Shown one piece after another: positions 1-11,653 of a DNA stretch of 64,000 nucleotides. The stretch spans positions 96,082,976-96,146,975 of the forward strand of contig CM056742.1 of assembly GCA_029851415.1 (NCBI GenBank). Direction: 5' to 3'. The notes under the pieces are model-generated. The model was not told the DNA's origin. It did no database searches and saw only the letters and a program-made list of their open reading frames with translations. The translations under genes were made by a program, and so were the position numbers. Origin of the DNA: Eretmocerus hayati. Its lineage: Eukaryota; Arthropoda; Insecta; Hymenoptera; Aphelinidae. Position 1 is the first letter of the stretch; the number at the start of each line of letters is the position of its first letter.

Positions 1-681
1 CGATGCGGGAAACGTGAAACTAGCGGCGTAAATGAGACCATTGCGTTAGCTACGTCCGAACAGGTCTCAAAAGTTTGCGAAGCCAATTGATCACAATCTC
101 AAGAAACTGCAAATACTTCTCAAGTTGACGCGACTGGGATTTTCAAAGTTCCTGATACGACAAAACCGACAGATTATCCTCAATATTGGATTAACGTGAA
201 AATTGGTCCAATAGAATTGAAGGGATTGTTAGATTCGGGAGCCGCACGGTCCGTAATATGCAGAAAGTATCGAGACATCGCAGGGCAAATTGGTATTACG
301 CTCCAACCCTCTAATTTTTTGTACGCTCAAATGGCGAACGGAGAATTAGAAGAGGTAGCTGGGGAATTGATCACTCCCCTGGAGATAGCTGGGATAAGCA
401 AAAATATGCCGATTCTTAGCATGCCATCATTACCCGTAGATCTCATTTTGGGATTTGAATTTATCCGTTTCTTTGGGATGCACATCTTAGGTGATAGTGA
501 CGAATATACATTCGCAGACCTTAAGGACAAGCAAAAATTTGCATTTGAATTATTTTCAATCGAAGCACCAAATCAAGTGAATTTAGGGTCCAAATTCCAT
601 CAACACCGGAAGAAAAAATCGAGTCAAAATCTGAAGCGTCAAAAAGCGCGCAAGAGCCACAATCGAGAGGTGAAGGTTTGA
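1..681 (+). pseudogene. Ty3/gypsy Gag-end/protease remnant
   Basis: Retropepsin-type aspartic protease region of a decayed Ty3/gypsy retrotransposon, which would cleave the Gag-Pol polyprotein. Frame 1 is open from the window edge to 681 apart from a TGA at 88-90, so the reading frame continues upstream of the window and the GTG at 196 is not a natural start. The active-site motif LLDSGA lies at about residues 11-16 of the 196-681 segment, and the flap/hydrophobic LILGFEF motif follows about 70 residues later. The C-terminus is very basic (KKKSSQNLKRQKARK). The next segment (RT) is in the -1 frame and overlaps by 4 nt. The DSGA plus ILG signature makes the protease call fairly safe; the upstream part is probably the end of Gag. 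Confidence 0.75.
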
Positions 682-2418
682 AAAAATTGAGTGATTATGG
701 ATCTTACAGACTGAAAAGAGTTTTAGATAAATGTTCACCTCACCAGAATGAGAATGAGAAATTTCTGAAAGCAAATGATTTAATCGAATACGAGATTCGA
801 CTCTTGAAAAGTGCACGTCCAGTAAAACAAAGATATTTCCCGTTATCAGATAAAATGGAGAAAACAATGCATGCAGAATTCCAAAAATTATACGATGCAG
901 ATGTAGTTGAAAAATCAAACAGTCCTTGGAATAACCCAGCATTTTCAGTTAAAAAAGCTAATGGAGGGCATAGATTGGTAGTAGATTTACGAGTAGTCAA
1001 TTCATTAGCTAAGCAAGATGCGTATCCGACCCCGTATATGGACACTATCTTAAGAAAATTGAAGAACGCGAAATATATCACTACTTTGGACTTATCGATG
1101 GCCTACCATCAGGTAAAGCTTAAAAAGATTTCGAGAAATATTTGCACATTTACAATTCCAGGTAGAGGGCACTGGCAATTCAAAGGGCTACCTATGGGCT
1201 TGGCTAACGCTGGAGCCTGCTTCCAAAGATCATTTAATTGATTCAATTATCGGAGACCTAGAGCCTTTCGCGTACGGGTATTTAGACGATATTGTCCTGG
1301 TGACAGAGACGTTCGAACAGCATTATGAGCTATTAGAAAAATTATTGAATAGAATTGTGGGGGCAGGTCTTACGATCAATAGAGAAAAAAGTAACTTTTG
1401 TTGCCAAGAAGTCAAATTTTTAGGATATATAGTGGACGAGCACGGTTTAAGAGTCGATCCCGCGAAAACAGAAGCAATATAAAATTATCCGAGGCCTAAA
1501 AATGTCAAACAAGTGAAGAGATTCACAAATATGACATGGCACAGTAAATTCATTAGAAATTATGCGACGATTGTAGAGCCGATAAATCGTTTATTGAAAA
1601 AAAACGCGAAATTTGAGTGGAAAGAGGAACAAGAAAAAGCGTTTTGTACGCTAAAGGAAGCATGAGTATCTGCACCCGTGCCTAGTATGCCAGTACCAGA
1701 CGCTGAATGGTTCTTGCATACTGATGCATTAGACACTGGGATAGGATCTATGCTTACACAGAAAGTTGATGGCAAAGAACGCGTAGTTTATTACGCGAGT
1801 CGATCACTTTCAAAACAAGAAAGAGTTTGGTCAGAAACAGAACGAGAATGTCTGCCTATTAAATGGAGTATTGAAAAATTTAGGCCGTATATTGAGGGAA
1901 AAAAATTTACAGTTGTAACAGACCACAGCGCGCTACAGTGGCTGTTCAACAAGAAAAATCCAGTAGGACGCGTAGGCAGATGGGCCCATGACCTCGCGAG
2001 TTATTCGTTCCGCGTGATCCACTGCAAGGGAACACTTAATGTTGTCCCTGATGCGCTCTCAAGAATGTTTGAAGACGACACGATGAACATCGGTTCAGTT
2101 GGAGTTCTTGAGAAAACATCAGATAAGTGGTACAACAAAAGATTTTTTCAAATTTTGAAACATGCAAAAAGATACAGAGATTGGAAAATTATGGATGGTA
2201 GAATTCATAAATATAGGCCAGATTACGAATTAAATGAAATAATTGATGATTTAGATGCGTGGAAATTGGTAGTTCCAGAGGAAAACCGCGCAAAAATAAT
2301 TGAAGAAAGCCATGACGAGCCATCAGCCGGTCATATGGGCAAAGAAAAAACGTATAGAAAGGTTGCGCAGTCATACTATTGGCCCGGTATTTACCTAGAC
2401 GTGGCGAATTACGCGTAA
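678..2418 (+). pseudogene. Ty3/gypsy reverse transcriptase-RNase H, broken
   Basis: RT and RNase H of the same Ty3/gypsy element. RT motifs appear in order: NGGHRLVVDLRVVN, LDLSMAYHQVKL, LPMGLANAGACFQR and then, after a frameshift near 1225-1233, YGYLDDIVLV, the catalytic YxDD. The frame then runs on through FLGYIVDEHGLRVDPAKTEAI but meets TAA at 1480-1482 and TGA at 1663-1665. RNase H is recognisable from HTDALDTGIG (first Asp), SETERECLPIKW (Glu) and VTDHSALQWL (Asp). A segment with the spacing of the integrase zinc-binding region (SAGHMGKEKTYRKVAQSYYWPG) starts before the TAA at 2418. One frameshift and at least three nonsense codons show the gene is dead. The YLDDI sequence and PR-RT-RH-IN order place it in Ty3/gypsy. 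Confidence 0.88.
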
Positions 2419-3788
2419 AATCGCGATAGTTGCGCGATATATAAGGTAGATCAACGCGGGCAGATAGGTATGATGGGTACGCGCACAGTCGACAGACCGA
2501 TGAAAATTATAGCAATGGATTGAATGGGACCATTCCCGAAATCGAGAGAACAATTTGAATATTTACTCATTTTCGAGTGTATTTTAGCCGCTATATAGTC
2601 TGCGTACCATTACGTAAAAAGACGGAGCGGTTTAGAATGCACCGGAAAATGTATTATGTACACATTATGGGACACCGGAAATTTTGATTAGTGATAATGG
2701 GTTAGAGTTCAAAAATGAATTGATGAGTGAATTCTATGAGGAAAACGGTATAGAGCATGAATTTACCCCTAGTTTCCATCCCCAAGCAAATCCGGTTGAA
2801 CAAGTCAATCGAGATACATATTAAGACCATGATAGCAATATTTGCTGATAACCACAAAGAGCGGAATAAGCATATTCAACAATTTCAATCTTGTCACAAT
2901 TCGAATTTGTCAAGTTCGACCGGAATATCACCAGCGTTCATGATTTATGGACGCGAGATTAAAGCACCAAAATTATGGAGAAGACGCGTGGAGATATTCG
3001 GTAAAAGCTCAAAAAATTTCATGAAAAACGGTAGTCAAACAGAATTAATAGGGTCATTAAAAGATTTAGATGGAGCAGTAATTAGTTCAGATTCAAATTC
3101 AGGAAATAATTCAGAAAATCAAAATTCGAATCAATCAAGTGAGCGCTCGCGAGTCGATGAGCCAGAGAAATTCACTATTCAACGCGAAAAGTTCAATTCA
3201 GATCCTATTGTTTCTCAGGAATCAGTAAAAAATTGGTCAGATCGTATGAATAAGTTACCCGAGGTACACGACTCTACTATAAGTAGGATAGAAAAAGCGA
3301 GCGAAAAGCAAAAATTGAACTATAATGTATCAAAGCGTGATGTTAGATTCAAGATAGGTGATGAGGTTCTGAAGAAGAATTGACCATTGCCATCAGCAGA
3401 GAAGAGCTCCACAGCAAAATTGGCAGAAAAATTCACCGGTCCATATGAAATCATCAGGAAACTGGGCGAAAACGTGTATATATTGTCAAAGGATGGAGCT
3501 GAATTACAATCATCTGTCCACGCCAAGGATCTGAAATATGTAAGCGATGCATCAAATCAGACGAGGAGAAATAATATGCACGAGCAATCATCACTTCAGC
3601 AGCAGAAAGAAAATTCGACGTCGTCAAGTGCCGGCGAGTCTCCCCACCCCGCAGCAGCGCCGTGCGCCCGGAAAAATAGCCGGCAGAAGCCGCGAGGAGC
3701 TGCAGGTGAGCAGACCACACGCGAGAGTAATCCGCAATCCACGCGCACGAAAGGGCAGATAACAAGATCCAAATCGAAAACAAGGTGA
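2419..3788 (+). pseudogene. Ty3/gypsy integrase and C-terminal tail, broken
   Basis: Integrase core and tail of the gypsy fragment in several frames. The first catalytic Asp region is seen near 2510-2540 (MD, stop, MGPFPKS). The second lies at about 2685-2715 (ILISDNGLEF). The Glu region is near 2790 (NPVEQVNR, where families usually have an ER pair). Segment 2757-3383 continues with the target-capture-like SSSTGISPAFMIYGREI and a Ser/Asn-rich linker. Segment 3387-3788 begins with a tail motif (FTGPYEIIRKLGENVYIL) typical of gypsy integrase C-termini and ends in a basic Arg/Ser-rich stretch. Stop codons and shifts between 2419 and 2757 and at 3381-3387 make it non-functional. Confidence 0.8.
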
Positions 3789-3904
3789 CTAGAGTGTGTA
3801 TAAAAGCTCTAAGTGACTAGAAGTGTATAAAAAATCTAAGTGCCTAATTCTGAGATTTAAGACTAGTGACTAGAAAAAGTTAGAGACTAGAACAGTGATT
3901 AAGA
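3789..3904. other. Short spacer with GTGACTAGAA-type repeats
   Basis: Non-coding stretch between the integrase tail and the next ORF. It carries several degenerate copies of a GTGACTAGAA/TCTAAGTG motif spaced roughly 25-30 nt apart. Nothing else was recognised. Confidence 0.4.
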
Positions 3905-4738
3905 ATGGTACCTATAAAAGAGGCAGTGATCAAGTGGTTAAGTAAAGACAGTGAAAATAATCAAGAATAAAGTGACAATAGCGAATCTAATACGCGCGCG
4001 AGTGAGCAGGGCAGAGACAGTGAGAGTGCGGGAGTGATTGTGCCTTTGGACAGTCAGGGAGCCGTCAATAACGACGTAAGAGTGCCGGGACCTAATATCC
4101 CCATCGTGCCTGCGAGAATGCCACTCGTGCGCCAGCAAGAGGCTAACATCACCTCCGAGGACATTGCTGAGTTTCACGCGCGAAAAAGCGTACGTGAAAA
4201 ATCAGCATTAATGCGAAGCTTGAAAGCCATGGCAGAACCTTGGAGAGAAGAAGATTGTCGCCAGCGCGAAGCAGAAACGCGCGCGGCAACAATAACAACA
4301 ACACCGACGCCTGAGTTCCAGGAAGAGCGGCTACAAATAAGAACAGCGCGCGCCGATGCTCATGCAGCAACAGCTGCAGCAGAGCTCAACGGTGCCGTCA
4401 GCAACGCGCGCTTAGGGCTTGAGGTGCAATGTAGCCTCGCTCCCCAACTTCATCGGCGCAATCATTTTTTGCAGCTGAGAGAACGCGAATACCAGGCGCG
4501 TGTAGATGGAGAGAGACAGCAGGTTTCTAATAGATTCGCGATTGATTTGCCTGGAGCCATTCAAAATGCTGAGCAGATGCATCAATCGCTGGAATATAGA
4601 GCAGGTATGTTGGATGCACGAGAAGGATCGCTCATGCAGCGCGAGGCAGCAGTCCACGCGCGTGACCAACATTTGCAGCGATCAGCTGATCGGTGGGCAG
4701 CAGAGTGCCGCAGCTTGGAGAGAAGACTGCGCGAATAA
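3905..4738 (+). pseudogene. Coiled-coil-rich ORF downstream of gypsy integrase, one stop
   Basis: An ORF of about 277 codons in one frame from ATG 3905 to TAA 4736-4738, interrupted only by TAA at 3968-3970. The product is Arg/Glu/Ala/Gln-rich with long stretches that look helical and coiled-coil prone (for example the segment around SLMQREAAVHARDQHLQRSA near the C-terminus). No catalytic motif, signal peptide or membrane segment is visible. It lies 117 nt after the integrase tail in the same orientation, so it is probably a 3' accessory ORF of this gypsy element. It could also be an unrecognised structural protein. The family is unknown to me. Confidence 0.5.
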
Positions 4739-4782
4739 AGGGCGCGCGCGAGATTTCAAAATCAGCGTGCGCCACCCCTCCA

Positions 4783-5181
4783 ATGCCGTCAGATAATCGT
4801 CGTCGTATATCTGCAACAGTGCGGATCGATTTTGATTTTTACACACCAGATCAGCCATAGCACCAGGTAATAATCGAAGAGGTAGAAGAAGAAGAGCAGC
4901 TTGCTCAAGAAACCGAACAACAACAAAAAGTTGAAATAGTTCAACCACCTGTTGAACCGTCGCCACCCCCACAGCATGCAGAGAATAATGAATGGAGACC
5001 GATAAGGGGATATCGGACAGCAGCTGAGCGTGAGACACGCGTATATGTGACGCAGGCTGAGCGAGTTCGACGAGCAGAAGAGCTTAATGAGGCGTTCAGG
5101 ATCAGAAGTATTGAGCAAAGAAGATTGAACAAGGCGTGGGCGGATAAACATTTTCTGCCAGGGGAACGTGATCTAGAGTGA
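4783..5181 (+). pseudogene. Acidic/Gln-rich small ORF after the coiled-coil ORF, one stop
   Basis: Frame 1 is open from ATG 4783 (MPSDNRRRISATVRIDFDFY) to TGA 5179-5181 apart from TAG at 4858-4860. After the stop the product has an acidic patch (EEVEEEEQLAQETEQQQ), a Pro-rich linker and a charged, probably helical C-terminus ending PGERDLE. It follows the coiled-coil ORF by 44 nt in the same orientation, which suggests a second accessory ORF of the same element. No family was recognised. Sequence beyond it is non-coding and CAG-rich. Confidence 0.42.
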
Positions 5182-5360
5182 GCAGCAGCAACAGCAGCAA
5201 GTTCATCATCATCGAATCAGCAACAGCAAGATCAAGAGTATGGTTAATTTCTCATTCGTCAATTTTTGATTCATTTTTCGACTCAAGTATCCAGTCATTT
5301 CTTTTTTCTGTTCATTAAGAAGCGTTATTTACAACGCGTAATATATTATTTTGCGTCGCA

Positions 5361-5405
<45 letters not shown>

Positions 5406-5890
5406 TAAATCACGAGAGAGACTCGTATTGATAGGATATGTTTTGTACATGTACAACTGGGAGTTCCTATTTACAAGAATATATTATATTATATCATATT
5501 CTTTACAGTTTATATACATGAGAAAATATTGGATATTATTTACAGGTTATATACAAGTGAAAAGAGTGGACATTATTATTCTGCAGCAGTGAAGTACAAA
5601 GTAGTACTATGGTAAATGTGTAGTCGTTAAATTGCGTGGTTATTGAGGAAAAAGGTATTTTTTTCGAGATATATCGCGCTTGAGTTTACTCACTTTACGC
5701 GAAGCATAATATTCATTTTTGCGTTTTGAGGTTATATTCAGTTAGTTTATTTAGAAAGATTCAAGCGCGAGTGTTTTCAGTTTTTTCACGGGGCTCAAAA
5801 CTTAGCGGGGGGCTCTGTGACGAGGTAAATCGCCACACGCGCTGGAATTATATGTTGAGATAGGAGCAGCCGAAATAGTAGAAAGAGCGC

Positions 5891-5945
<55 letters not shown>
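5182..5945. other. AT-rich non-coding stretch, possible gypsy LTR part
   Basis: No gene seen. The stretch starts with CAGCAG-rich sequence, then AT-rich DNA and two GA microsatellites. It may be the 3' untranslated and LTR region of the preceding gypsy element, interrupted by the non-LTR insertion, but no partner LTR is in the window to prove it. Confidence 0.35.
5364..5397. repeat. (GA)n microsatellite
   Basis: About 17 GA dinucleotides in a row. Confidence 0.95.

Positions 5946-5949
<4 letters not shown>
5894..5949. repeat. (AG)n microsatellite at non-LTR insertion site
   Basis: About 27 AG dinucleotides ending exactly at the left target-site duplication of the non-LTR element. Confidence 0.95.
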
Positions 5950-5952
<3 letters not shown>

Positions 5953-8184
5953 TAGATCAGCCCGCTCTTCACTATGCAAGAGCTACTCATAGCGGCGAAG
6001 AGAATGCCGAACGGCAAGGCCCCTGGCCTGGATGGCATCCCAAACGAGGCTCTGAAACTGGTCTTCAAATACAAGCCAGATCTACTCCTCGACCTCTTCA
6101 ACATCTGTCTGAGCGCGGGAACTTTCCCGGACAAGTGGAAACGCCAGAAGCTGGTCCTGATACCTAAGGGTCAAGGAGGTCAACGCCCTCTCAGCATGCT
6201 CGACAATATCGGGAAAATGTACGAGAGGATGGTGCTCAACAGGGTGGAAAAAGCCTACGAAGAAGGCGGTGGGCTATCACCAATGCAGTTCGGGTTCCGG
6301 AAGGGACGGAGCACTGTGCACGCGATCGAGGCGGTCCAAGAACGGGTTCAAGCGTCGGTAGGGAACCCATACCAAGGAAGAGGAGGATTCTGTGCCATCA
6401 TTGCGTTGGACATAAAGAACGCATTCAACTGCGCGAGTCTATCAATCCCAAGCAGGTAAAGTGCCCCCCTATCTACTAGCCGTCACGAGTGACTACCTGC
6501 GGAACAGGACCCTCGTGTACGACACCGACGAGGGACAAGAGATTCGGGTACTGTCCGCCGGAATCGGACAGGGATCGGTCTCCGGGCCGTTCAACTGGAA
6601 CACCCAGTATGACAGCTTACTGTCTATCGAACTGCCAGAAGGAGTGATAATAGTGGCTTTCGCGGACGACGCGGGACTCATAGTATGGGCTGACAACGGG
6701 GAACTCTTGGGTAGACGTGCGAACGAAGCGCTGGCCCGAGTCTACGAGTGGATGATTAGCAGGCTTCTGGAGCTCGCTGTCAAGAAGTGCGAAGCAATCG
6801 TGGTCACAAGGCGTAGGAAGTTTGACTTACCCCGGTTTTATATCAACGGGCAAGAGATTCCACGGAAGACAGAGCTGAAATACCTCGGTGTATGGCTCGA
6901 CGACAAGTGGTCGTTCAAGAAGCACATCCAGGAAGCCGCCCAGAAGGCGAGCAGGGTCGGTGCGGCGCTCCAGCGGCTTATGCCGAATATCGGAGGACCC
7001 AAGGAAAAGAGGCGCGCACTTCTCAACACCGTCACTACCTCCATCATGCTGTACGGTGCACCCGTGTGGGGGAAGAGAGTAGAGAAGACCATAATCGAGA
7101 AGAGAATGGGGCCTGTCCACCGAAGAGCGGCCCTGAGGAGTATCCGTGCCTACCGCACTGTGTCAGGAGATGCGGCTTACGTATTGGCGAGTACTCCGCC
7201 CATCCACTTGCTCGTCGCGGAGCGAGTGAGGATCTGGGACCGCCAAAAAGTGATCGGAGCCGAACGAGTACTCACTCCGACGATGAAGGAGATCATCCGC
7301 GACAACGAGAAGGAAACCACCCTTGAGCATTGGCAAACTGAGTGGGATTCGCCATTTGCAAACGGCAGATGGACGCACCGGCTGATCCGTGACGTAGCCA
7401 AGTGGGCGGAACGCACCCACGGAGAGATGGACTACTGGACGACGCAGGCACTGAGCGATCATGGTTGCTTCGGTTCCTATCTAACCAGGTTCAAGAAGAG
7501 GACGACCCCAGCATGTCAGTTATGCGGGGACGAATGGGATGACGCCGAACATGCCCTGTTCAAGTGCAGCGACACCCGGAGAGAGCGCGCCGAGCTGGAT
7601 GAATGGCTGGGTGCTCAACTAACACCTGAGAATCTCGTCCCGTACTTGCTCCGCAACCAGGAGACATGGGATAGACTCACCGGATACATCAAGCTGGTGA
7701 TGACCCGCAAAGAAGAGAAAGAGAGGGAAGTAAGGCGCCTCGAAGCAGGCGAATTACAGTGACTCTGCCGATTGAAACAGAAGAGGTCCAAATGGTTCCA
7801 GGAGGAATATGATGGACTGAAGAGGGAAGAGAGAAGAAAGAAGAGAGAAGAAAGAAGATGAAGAATGAAGAGATGGAAGAAGATCGAAGAAAGGGAAACA
7901 ACACCTGCGAGTCGTGAGAAGAGAGACGCTCGATCCTGAGCGCGAGACGCCGCCGGCCCTGAAGTAATGCTCACGCGGTGCCGGGGCCGGATTGGTAAGT
8001 TGGTGGATCTCTCCCTTGTCCAATGGCCGGCGCCAACGGAGAAGGAAGAGAGGGTTTACCCGGTTCGGATGGCCGTATCGATGCGGATTCCAGCCCGGGA
8101 CTGTTGGGGAGGTGCTGGCCAGCCGTGTTTGGCTGACCGGTGCCTCTCCTTCGTACGTCGCAGCGTATTTGCCCTACAACCACC

Positions 8185-8217
<33 letters not shown>

Positions 8218-8226
8218 ATAGATCAG
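5946..8226 (+). mobile_element. 5'-truncated R1-like non-LTR retrotransposon with TSD
   Basis: Insertion bounded by a direct repeat agaggaatagatcag at 5946-5960 and 8212-8226 (14-15 bp; the first base may belong to the poly-A tail). The inserted body starts at 5961 in the middle of the RT domain, so the 5' part (any ORF1, endonuclease and RT N-terminus) is missing, as is usual after incomplete target-primed reverse transcription. The body ends with about 26 A residues at 8187-8212. The 3' UTR (7763-8186) is purine-rich and then GC-rich. Poly-A, TSD and 5' truncation together make the boundaries secure. Confidence 0.9.
5974..7762 (+). pseudogene. R1-like non-LTR reverse transcriptase (partial, frameshifted)
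   Basis: C-terminal two-thirds of a non-LTR ORF2. Visible RT motifs are NGKAPGLDGIPNEALK, LIPKGQGGQRPLSML, MQFGFRKGRSTVHAI and LDIKNAFNCA. After a frameshift near 6425-6435 come GIGQGSVSGPFNWN and VAFADDAGLIV, the catalytic pair, with Phe at the usual Tyr. The thumb-like LKYLGVWLDDKWSFKKH follows, then a C-terminal zinc knuckle CQLCGDEWDDAEHALFKC. The ending resembles R1-clade elements (R1, TRAS, Waldo type), which is an inference from motif style. The frameshift and lost 5' half make it inactive. Segment 6461-7762 stays open for 433 codons, so the copy is not very old. Confidence 0.88.
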
Positions 8227-8814
8227 CTGTCATCACCGGCGCCGTCGTCGTCGTCGTCGTCGTTGATGGTCAGCTTGGCGCGAGCCGTCGGGAAAGATAG
8301 CCGCAATCCGACGGGCGATGTATAGATAGCCGCGCGTACGATTGTGTGTGTATGTGAGTGTAGAGCACGACCGACCCCGGTCGGCTGTCGAATGCACGAA
8401 GTGCAAAGTGAGCCCCAGGTATGCAGTGTGGCCGAGGAGCCGATCCTACCGGGCCCCGAACAGCGAGAGCGTACACGGGGATTTGTCGGTTAGGATGCGA
8501 GGCCCCGGCTCGGGTTGTATGCAGTGTGGCGAGTCTCTCTCCTAGTGCGTCCCCTCTCTCTCGCGCGTAGGTAGTTTTAGAAAGAATGCGTAATAAACGC
8601 GAGATATTTATATTTATTTTGTATGAATTATTTACGTTCATTTAAGACCAATAAAGTATTCGAAGGCTACGGAGAAGTAGCCCACAGTCAAGATAAAATG
8701 TTGAGTTTGCGTTCGAGTTATCTATTAAGCACTTATAGAGACAAATATATTGAATGTATCCCCAAATATTCCTCGCCTCTTCAAGACGAGATGCTGCAGA
8801 TAAGGTAAATTCTA
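8227..8814. other. GC-rich flank with (GTC)n and poly-A signals
   Basis: Continues the locus that received the non-LTR insertion. It contains a short (GTC)n run near 8241-8262, GC-rich sequence to about 8560, AATAAA at 8591-8596 and AATAAA near 8650. This may be the rest of the gypsy LTR begun before 5945. No gene seen. Confidence 0.35.
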
Positions 8815-9560
8815 TTAGGCTCTTTACCCTATCTCAAAGTCATTCGAATGATAATTTTCTTACGGATCTCGAATTTCGATCTGTGAATCGAAGTGGAAGA
8901 AGACGAAATCGGATTTCTGCGTATAGTCAACTTATTCCTCGATTATAATTTCCGCATCCTGACTCGAGTATACATTTTTCATTATCTGTTAGTGATAAAG
9001 ATATATCCTCCAGGGGAATGAGTAGTTATCCATACAGTTATCTTCTATCGAATCCTGAATTTTGATTCGTGGATTCAAGTGCGAGGAGACAAGATGAAAC
9101 CTTTTCGAGTGCTCGACTCACAATCCGGCCGAGAATCTTCATCCTGACACTAGTTGAAATCTTTCATCGACTGCGAGTGATAAAGATGTAAACTCCTTGT
9201 ACATTAGAGGGCATTCAGGCAATAATCTTGATTCGGAGCTCGGATCTCGATTTGTGGATCGAAGTGGAAGGGGACCAACTGTTACGTTTCCGCACGACTA
9301 ATTTGTTTCGCTGCCCGAGTTATTCATTCTGACTTGAGTGGACATTTTTCAATCATCTAGGAGTGATGAATAAATGTTCCTCGTGGTGATGAGAGACTAT
9401 CGATACAATGATTCCCTGATTGATATCGGATTTCGATTCATTGATCCAAGTGCAAAGAGATGAAATGGAATATTTTCGTGTGCTTGAATTGCCATCCGAC
9501 CGAAGATTTTCATCCTGGCATAAGTATACATTTTCCCATCAACCGAAACTGATGGAAACG
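8815..9560. repeat. Degenerate ~185-bp tandem repeat (4 units)
   Basis: The anchor (g)gatcgaagtggaag recurs in varied form near 8886, 9072, 9256 and 9441, a spacing of 184-186 bp. Units 1 and 3 resemble each other (TCGAAGTGGAAG) and units 2 and 4 resemble each other (TTCAAGTGCGAG / TCCAAGTGCAAA), which suggests an underlying dimer of about 370 bp. No coding potential. Confidence 0.7.
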
Positions 9561-10598
9561 TGATTCTCATGTATGGGAGGAGTCATTCCAACAACACTTC
9601 TGATTTGTGCAAATCATCATTTTCCGTGACCATCCGATACCTACAAAGGAAATTTTACTCACAATCGAAAGATCTTGACGTCGAGAACAAAGGAGTGGGA
9701 ACCAAATTGCTCTCCCTAAATACTTCGAGGATAGGAAAATCATTCGAGAACGGAATTCCCAGATTATACTCTCTTATATTTCTTTGGGAGTCATCGTTTT
9801 CTTGAACACTGACTATCTCGATGTAGGATTCTATCATCTACAATCTGAAGATCTCGTTGAGGGAAACAATATGGTGAAAACCGAATTGCTCTCTCTGAGA
9901 ATTTTGACGATGAAAAATTCATCCGGGGAGATAATCCTCTCATTATTCTCGTTTCTATACCCACACTCAGATGAAGAACTCACAGACTTGCAAACACACG
10001 AACGATCTCTCACTACAATTACCAGCTAACATGCAATTTTATTTTGATACCTATGAATATTGACAGGAGAGTTCTACCCTTCGCTTCCTCGGATGAGAAG
10101 AGTTGTATTCGTGGCGAGAAAACGCGTGAACGGAGAAAGACACACACATCAAATCATTAACTGACTCCATAAATAACCAACCTTCCTCCATGAATAACCA
10201 TAACAAAACCATCTTTCTTGACCACCAATTATCATCGAGCGAAAAATTTTGTCTGCAATTGAAAGATCTCAGGGCGAGGAACGAAACCCTGGAACCTGAA
10301 TCTGTGTGAGTGTAGATTTTCAGAATGAAAAATTCACAAATTCACAACAAAAAATTCACGTCTCTGTTGAGACGTGTGTCGATTGTCGTTGTGTCTCTTG
10401 TGGTCAACGCATTCACATCAACACTTCAGCTCATCTTTTCGAAATTGACATGGACGGTAAATGGCCTCCTAAAGATACGCTGGATGGACTCACAGTTCAC
10501 TATATGAAACCTTTTCCGATTCATGCGTCTCATAAATTCGAAATCTCAGAATTTTGATGACTTGCACATTTTTACTACGAATATCTTCCCCTAAATCA
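9561..10598. repeat. Further diverged repeat sequence
   Basis: Related segments containing AAATTGCTCTCCCT/GAATTGCTCTCTCT followed by a GAAAAATCATTC-like block recur near 9700, 9885 and 10325. They look like very degenerate continuations of the satellite to the left. The small ORFs here have no recognisable features. Confidence 0.45.
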
Positions 10599-11653
10599 GG
10601 TAAAAGCGTGGGTTGATTGGTGAAAACTACTCTTGATGTGTCAAAGTTAACAACCCACGCTTTTACCATTTTGATATCTTGGAGTCATGGAATTCGTGAA
10701 GCTGGACGTCAACTGATTCACTCTTTGTTTATGACAGAAACGTAGATAACAGTTTTCATTTTCTCCAAATTTTGACATGCTATTATACTTAACGGTTCAC
10801 AGGAAAGCGAATTTCTAGAATTTTCTTTCTAATCATTTCATTTCCTCAATTTTAGTTTTATCCTAATCGTTTGGAATAGAGAACATGAATGAAGGATATT
10901 AATATCAGACAGAATGTTGAGATATTATTCTTAGGATTCCTTGGGTGTTCATCTTTGCTCAAGCGCTTCAGAATGCAAATTGATAAAGAGTGGAATAAAT
11001 CAGTTAGCTATGGCTGATCAGGAATAATTCCTCATCTCATGTTCAGCATACCGATAATTTTGAATTGATTCACAAGCTACAGTCAAATCGTTTTTGAGAG
11101 GCTGTGTTACCCTTATTACTAGAATATGAAGACATCCAATGATATATTAATTTATCATCAGGACATCTCCATCCGTTAAGATCACATGATACATCACATG
11201 CCAACATGGATGATCATATTCCTAAATCAGTAGAGTGAAATTCATCAAAAATGAAATGAGTCTTGAGCCCAATATAACATGGGTACTTTAATGGCAGGAC
11301 CCATGAAAATTCAACAAAAAGAGACTGTTGAATCTCTGTGATGCATCAAGAAATGACAGGAAGCATCCTCAATGGTTCAAATGAACAAGTTCATAACGCG
11401 TAGAGCCACTGTGACTATTTTAATATTGAATGTAGTCCATTCCGTCATCATCTGAATTTCCTTGAAGCATACAACAGTAACAGTGAGGAGAAGGTCTTAT
11501 TTCAATGACAAATCAAGAAGTACATAGTGTCTTATGAAATATCACTCATCACCTTCACTGTGCTTCATGATTTGAAGACCAGGACTTTGGCTCAGTGCAC
11601 TTACTGTACATACACCACGAAACTTGATTTCCTGGACACTGAGGCCTCACTTT
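10599..11653 (+). mobile_element. Repeat A, outer copy, left part
   Basis: Left portion of a repeat found twice in the window; the other copy is at 22373-24340. It opens with a perfect 17-bp inverted repeat (10599-10615 and 10651-10667) forming a hairpin. The sequence then runs parallel to 22553-23609 with scattered differences. It is cut at 11653 by the LTR retroelement and resumes at 29827. No protein-coding capacity was seen, so it is probably a non-autonomous element. Confidence 0.8.
11650..11653. other. Target-site duplication CTTT (left)
   Basis: CTTT directly before the 5' LTR matches CTTT directly after the 3' LTR (29827-29830). Removing the element and one CTTT restores a sequence closely matching the inner copy of repeat A around 23610. 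Confidence 0.92.

Noticed and set aside
7615..8300. Overlapping frames in the 3' UTR of the non-LTR element
   Set aside because: Purine-rich composition and poly-A keep shadow frames open; they lie outside the RT gene.
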